Below are positions 6,776 through 7,679 of a stretch of 7,679 bases of DNA, piece by piece (the first letter of the stretch is position 1; each line of letters opens with the position of its first letter). The DNA lies in contig CADCQU010000012.1 in the NCBI GenBank assembly GCA_902803635.1, positions 1-7,679 of the forward strand, read 5' to 3'. The notes beneath the pieces are model-generated. The model ran no database searches. It was given only the letters and a program-made list of their open reading frames with translations, and was not told the origin of the DNA. The DNA comes from an uncultured Lachnospiraceae bacterium. Its GTDB lineage: Bacteria; Bacillota; Clostridia; Lachnospirales; Lachnospiraceae. Both the position numbers and the translations under genes were made by a program.

Positions 6776-6936
6776 TTTACGAAAGATTTGTCATTCTGAG
6801 CGAAGCGAAGAATCCCGTGTGGGATGTGAGAATTTACGAAAAAATGCTGTCATTCTGAGCGAAGCGACAACTTAGTGTGCGAACAACAGTCCAGTGGACT
6901 GTTGTCCGTAAGAATCCCGTGTGGGTTATGAGAGAA
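6776..6936. repeat. Two tandem copies of an intergenic repeat element, the second interrupted
   Basis: Copy one (6776-6832) and copy two (6833-6936) both begin TTTACGAAA. They share a perfect 20-base block, TGTCATTCTGAGCGAAGCGA (6789-6808 and 6848-6867), and a perfect 15-base block, AGAATCCCGTGTGGG (6809-6823 and 6911-6925), then similar GAGAA ends. In copy one the two blocks are contiguous; in copy two 43 bases lie between them. ATTCT/AGAAT at the block junction could form a short stem. The CATTCTGAGCGAAGCGAAGAATC core resembles a dispersed intergenic repeat that I recall from many unrelated bacterial genomes. The element fills most of the 216-base gap and no gene is visible in it. Confidence 0.85.
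6868..6910. other. 43-base hairpin insert within the second repeat copy
   Basis: The insert interrupts the repeat exactly between its two conserved blocks. It contains a perfect 10-base inverted repeat, ACAACAGTCC (6883-6892) and GGACTGTTGT (6896-6905), around the three-base loop AGT. The stem extends by two more pairs beyond one mismatch (6880-6881 with 6907-6908). No target duplication of more than one base is apparent and no T-run follows, so neither a classical insertion sequence nor an intrinsic terminator is indicated. It may be a tiny palindromic insertion element, or copy one may instead be a deletion form. Confidence 0.7.
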
Positions 6937-6990
6937 TGGCGGATTTTTCATGGAAGAAGATCCACAAATTGTTGGGTGTGGGAGGTAGAC

Positions 6991-7679
6991 ATGGCGAGAA
7001 CGCTGGTCTTATATGAAGGAAAGTCGAGCTCGGCGGAGCGGGTGGCCGTGACGCTGGGCTGCATCATCGGGAAGGTGCGGATCCGGGAACTCGGAGAAGC
7101 CCCGAGCGATCTCGAAGGGTATTGCAACGTGCTCTTCGTCTGTAATTTTTATGGTACCCTGACGGTTGGCAGGACCAGGGACTTCATTAAGAGGAACAAA
7201 GCCGTACTCTCCATGTGCAGAATCGCCATGGTCGGCGTCGGCTTCTCGGACATGGGCTTTGTCAAATACGCCGGCTCCATCGAGGAGATGCTGCAGCTTC
7301 CGGAACGGATGACCGTGCTCTTCCTTCGCAACGAGCGGATGACCGTCGAGGTTGGGGCGCACATCGCCAAAATCTTCGGGCGGCCCGCGCGTCCACTGCC
7401 CGCCGAGGTTCTCTCCGAGGCGATCGCGGCATTTGCCGCCTCCCACCGGTTCCTCGCCCTGGCCACGGGGACGGGCGATTACGTGCGCTGCACGCCCGTG
7501 GAATACCACTATGCGGACGGGTGCTTCTATATCGTGAGCGAGGGCGGGATGAAGTTCCGCTCGATCCTCCGCAACAACCACGTCTCCCTGGCGATCTTTG
7601 AAAATGAACGGCAGCCGGACGGGCTGTTGGATGTCCTGCAGGTCGAGGGAAGCGTGGAAATCCTTCCCGGCAACTCGGA
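6991..7679 (+). CDS. Flavodoxin-like/PNPOx-like fusion flavoprotein (3' end outside window)
   Basis: The open frame begins at the ATG at 6991, preceded by GGAGG at 6981-6985, and continues to the right edge (229 full codons). Residues 1-130 resemble a flavodoxin: RTLVLYEGKSSSAERVA (3-19) in the place of the phosphate-binding loop, YCNVLFVCNFYGTLTVG (44-60) as the second FMN-contact region, and CRIAMVGVGFSD (76-87). Residues 150-229 resemble the split-barrel pyridoxamine-phosphate-oxidase-like domain: HRFLALATGTGDYVRCTPVEYHYADGCFY is the typical opening (152-180), then SEGGMKFRSILRNNHVSLAIFEN (183-205). Both domains normally bind FMN, so an NAD(P)H-linked oxidoreductase or electron-transfer protein is plausible; the substrate is unknown. 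The first loop is a weak match to the classical T/S-x-T-G-x-T pattern. It follows the ligase by 216 repeat-filled bases, so co-transcription is uncertain. Confidence 0.82.
   Translation, partial: MARTLVLYEGKSSSAERVAVTLGCIIGKVRIRELGEAPSDLEGYCNVLFVCNFYGTLTVGRTRDFIKRNKAVLSMCRIAMVGVGFSDMGFVKYAGSIEEMLQLPERMTVLFLRNERMTVEVGAHIAKIFGRPARPLPAEVLSEAIAAFAASHRFLALATGTGDYVRCTPVEYHYADGCFYIVSEGGMKFRSILRNNHVSLAIFENERQPDGLLDVLQVEGSVEILPGNS

Noticed and set aside
6880..6908. Intrinsic terminator after the ligase
   Set aside because: The stem is strong but is followed by CCGTAAGAATCCC on the plus strand, without a T-run.
6789..6925. CRISPR array suggested by repeated blocks
   Set aside because: There are only two copies, the spacer-like parts are unequal, and the blocks belong to an imperfect tandem intergenic repeat with a hairpin insert. 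No cas genes are present.
6903..6932. Possible promoter for the flavoprotein (TTGTCC with TTATGA, 18-base spacing)
   Set aside because: Both boxes are poor matches and the -35 box lies within the hairpin stem, so I do not call it.
6950..6988. Twelve-codon frame just before the flavoprotein, as a possible leader peptide
   Set aside because: It has no upstream ribosome site and no attenuator-like pair of stems around it.

Overview
This looks like a stretch of a GC-rich member of the Bacillota. I infer this from the strong GGAGG-type ribosome binding sites at almost every gene, the tightly packed co-directional genes, and the protein families present: a zinc-ribbon membrane protein, a UPF0158 protein, a stand-alone acyl carrier protein beside an AMP-forming ligase, and a flavin protein. 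The class is not determined; Clostridia (Lachnospiraceae-like) and Negativicutes both remain possible. The intergenic gaps are visibly richer in AT than the genes.

Layout. Positions 1-1380 (minus strand) hold a membrane-bound family 2 glycosyltransferase with processive-type motifs; it runs off the left edge. A divergent promoter region (1381-1600) follows, with a consensus-like sigma-70 promoter reading right. From 1601 onward every gene is on the plus strand. A PAP2 lipid phosphatase, a membrane-anchored metallophosphoesterase, a zinc-ribbon/low-complexity/transmembrane protein and a UPF0158 protein (1601-4743) are packed with gaps of 0-14 bases and are almost certainly one transcript. After a 77-base AT-rich gap come an acyl carrier protein (4821-5045), a 166-base gap filled with degenerate 38/39-base palindromic repeats, an AMP-forming acyl ligase (5212-6774), a 216-base gap containing two copies of a dispersed-type repeat (one split by a 43-base hairpin insert), and a flavodoxin-like/PNPOx-like fusion protein (6991 to the right edge, incomplete).

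How the genes may work together (inference). The left part is envelope-related: a glycosyltransferase for a polysaccharide or glycolipid, and two membrane phosphatases that may both face outward and act on lipid or polyprenyl phosphates. The right part looks like an acyl-activation module, in which the ligase would adenylate a fatty or other carboxylic acid and load it on the small carrier protein or on CoA. The acyl acceptor and the role of the downstream flavin protein are not revealed by the window. The most interesting unexplained signals are the non-coding repeats on both sides of the ligase and a strong excess of the octamer GGCAAATG/CATTTGCC.
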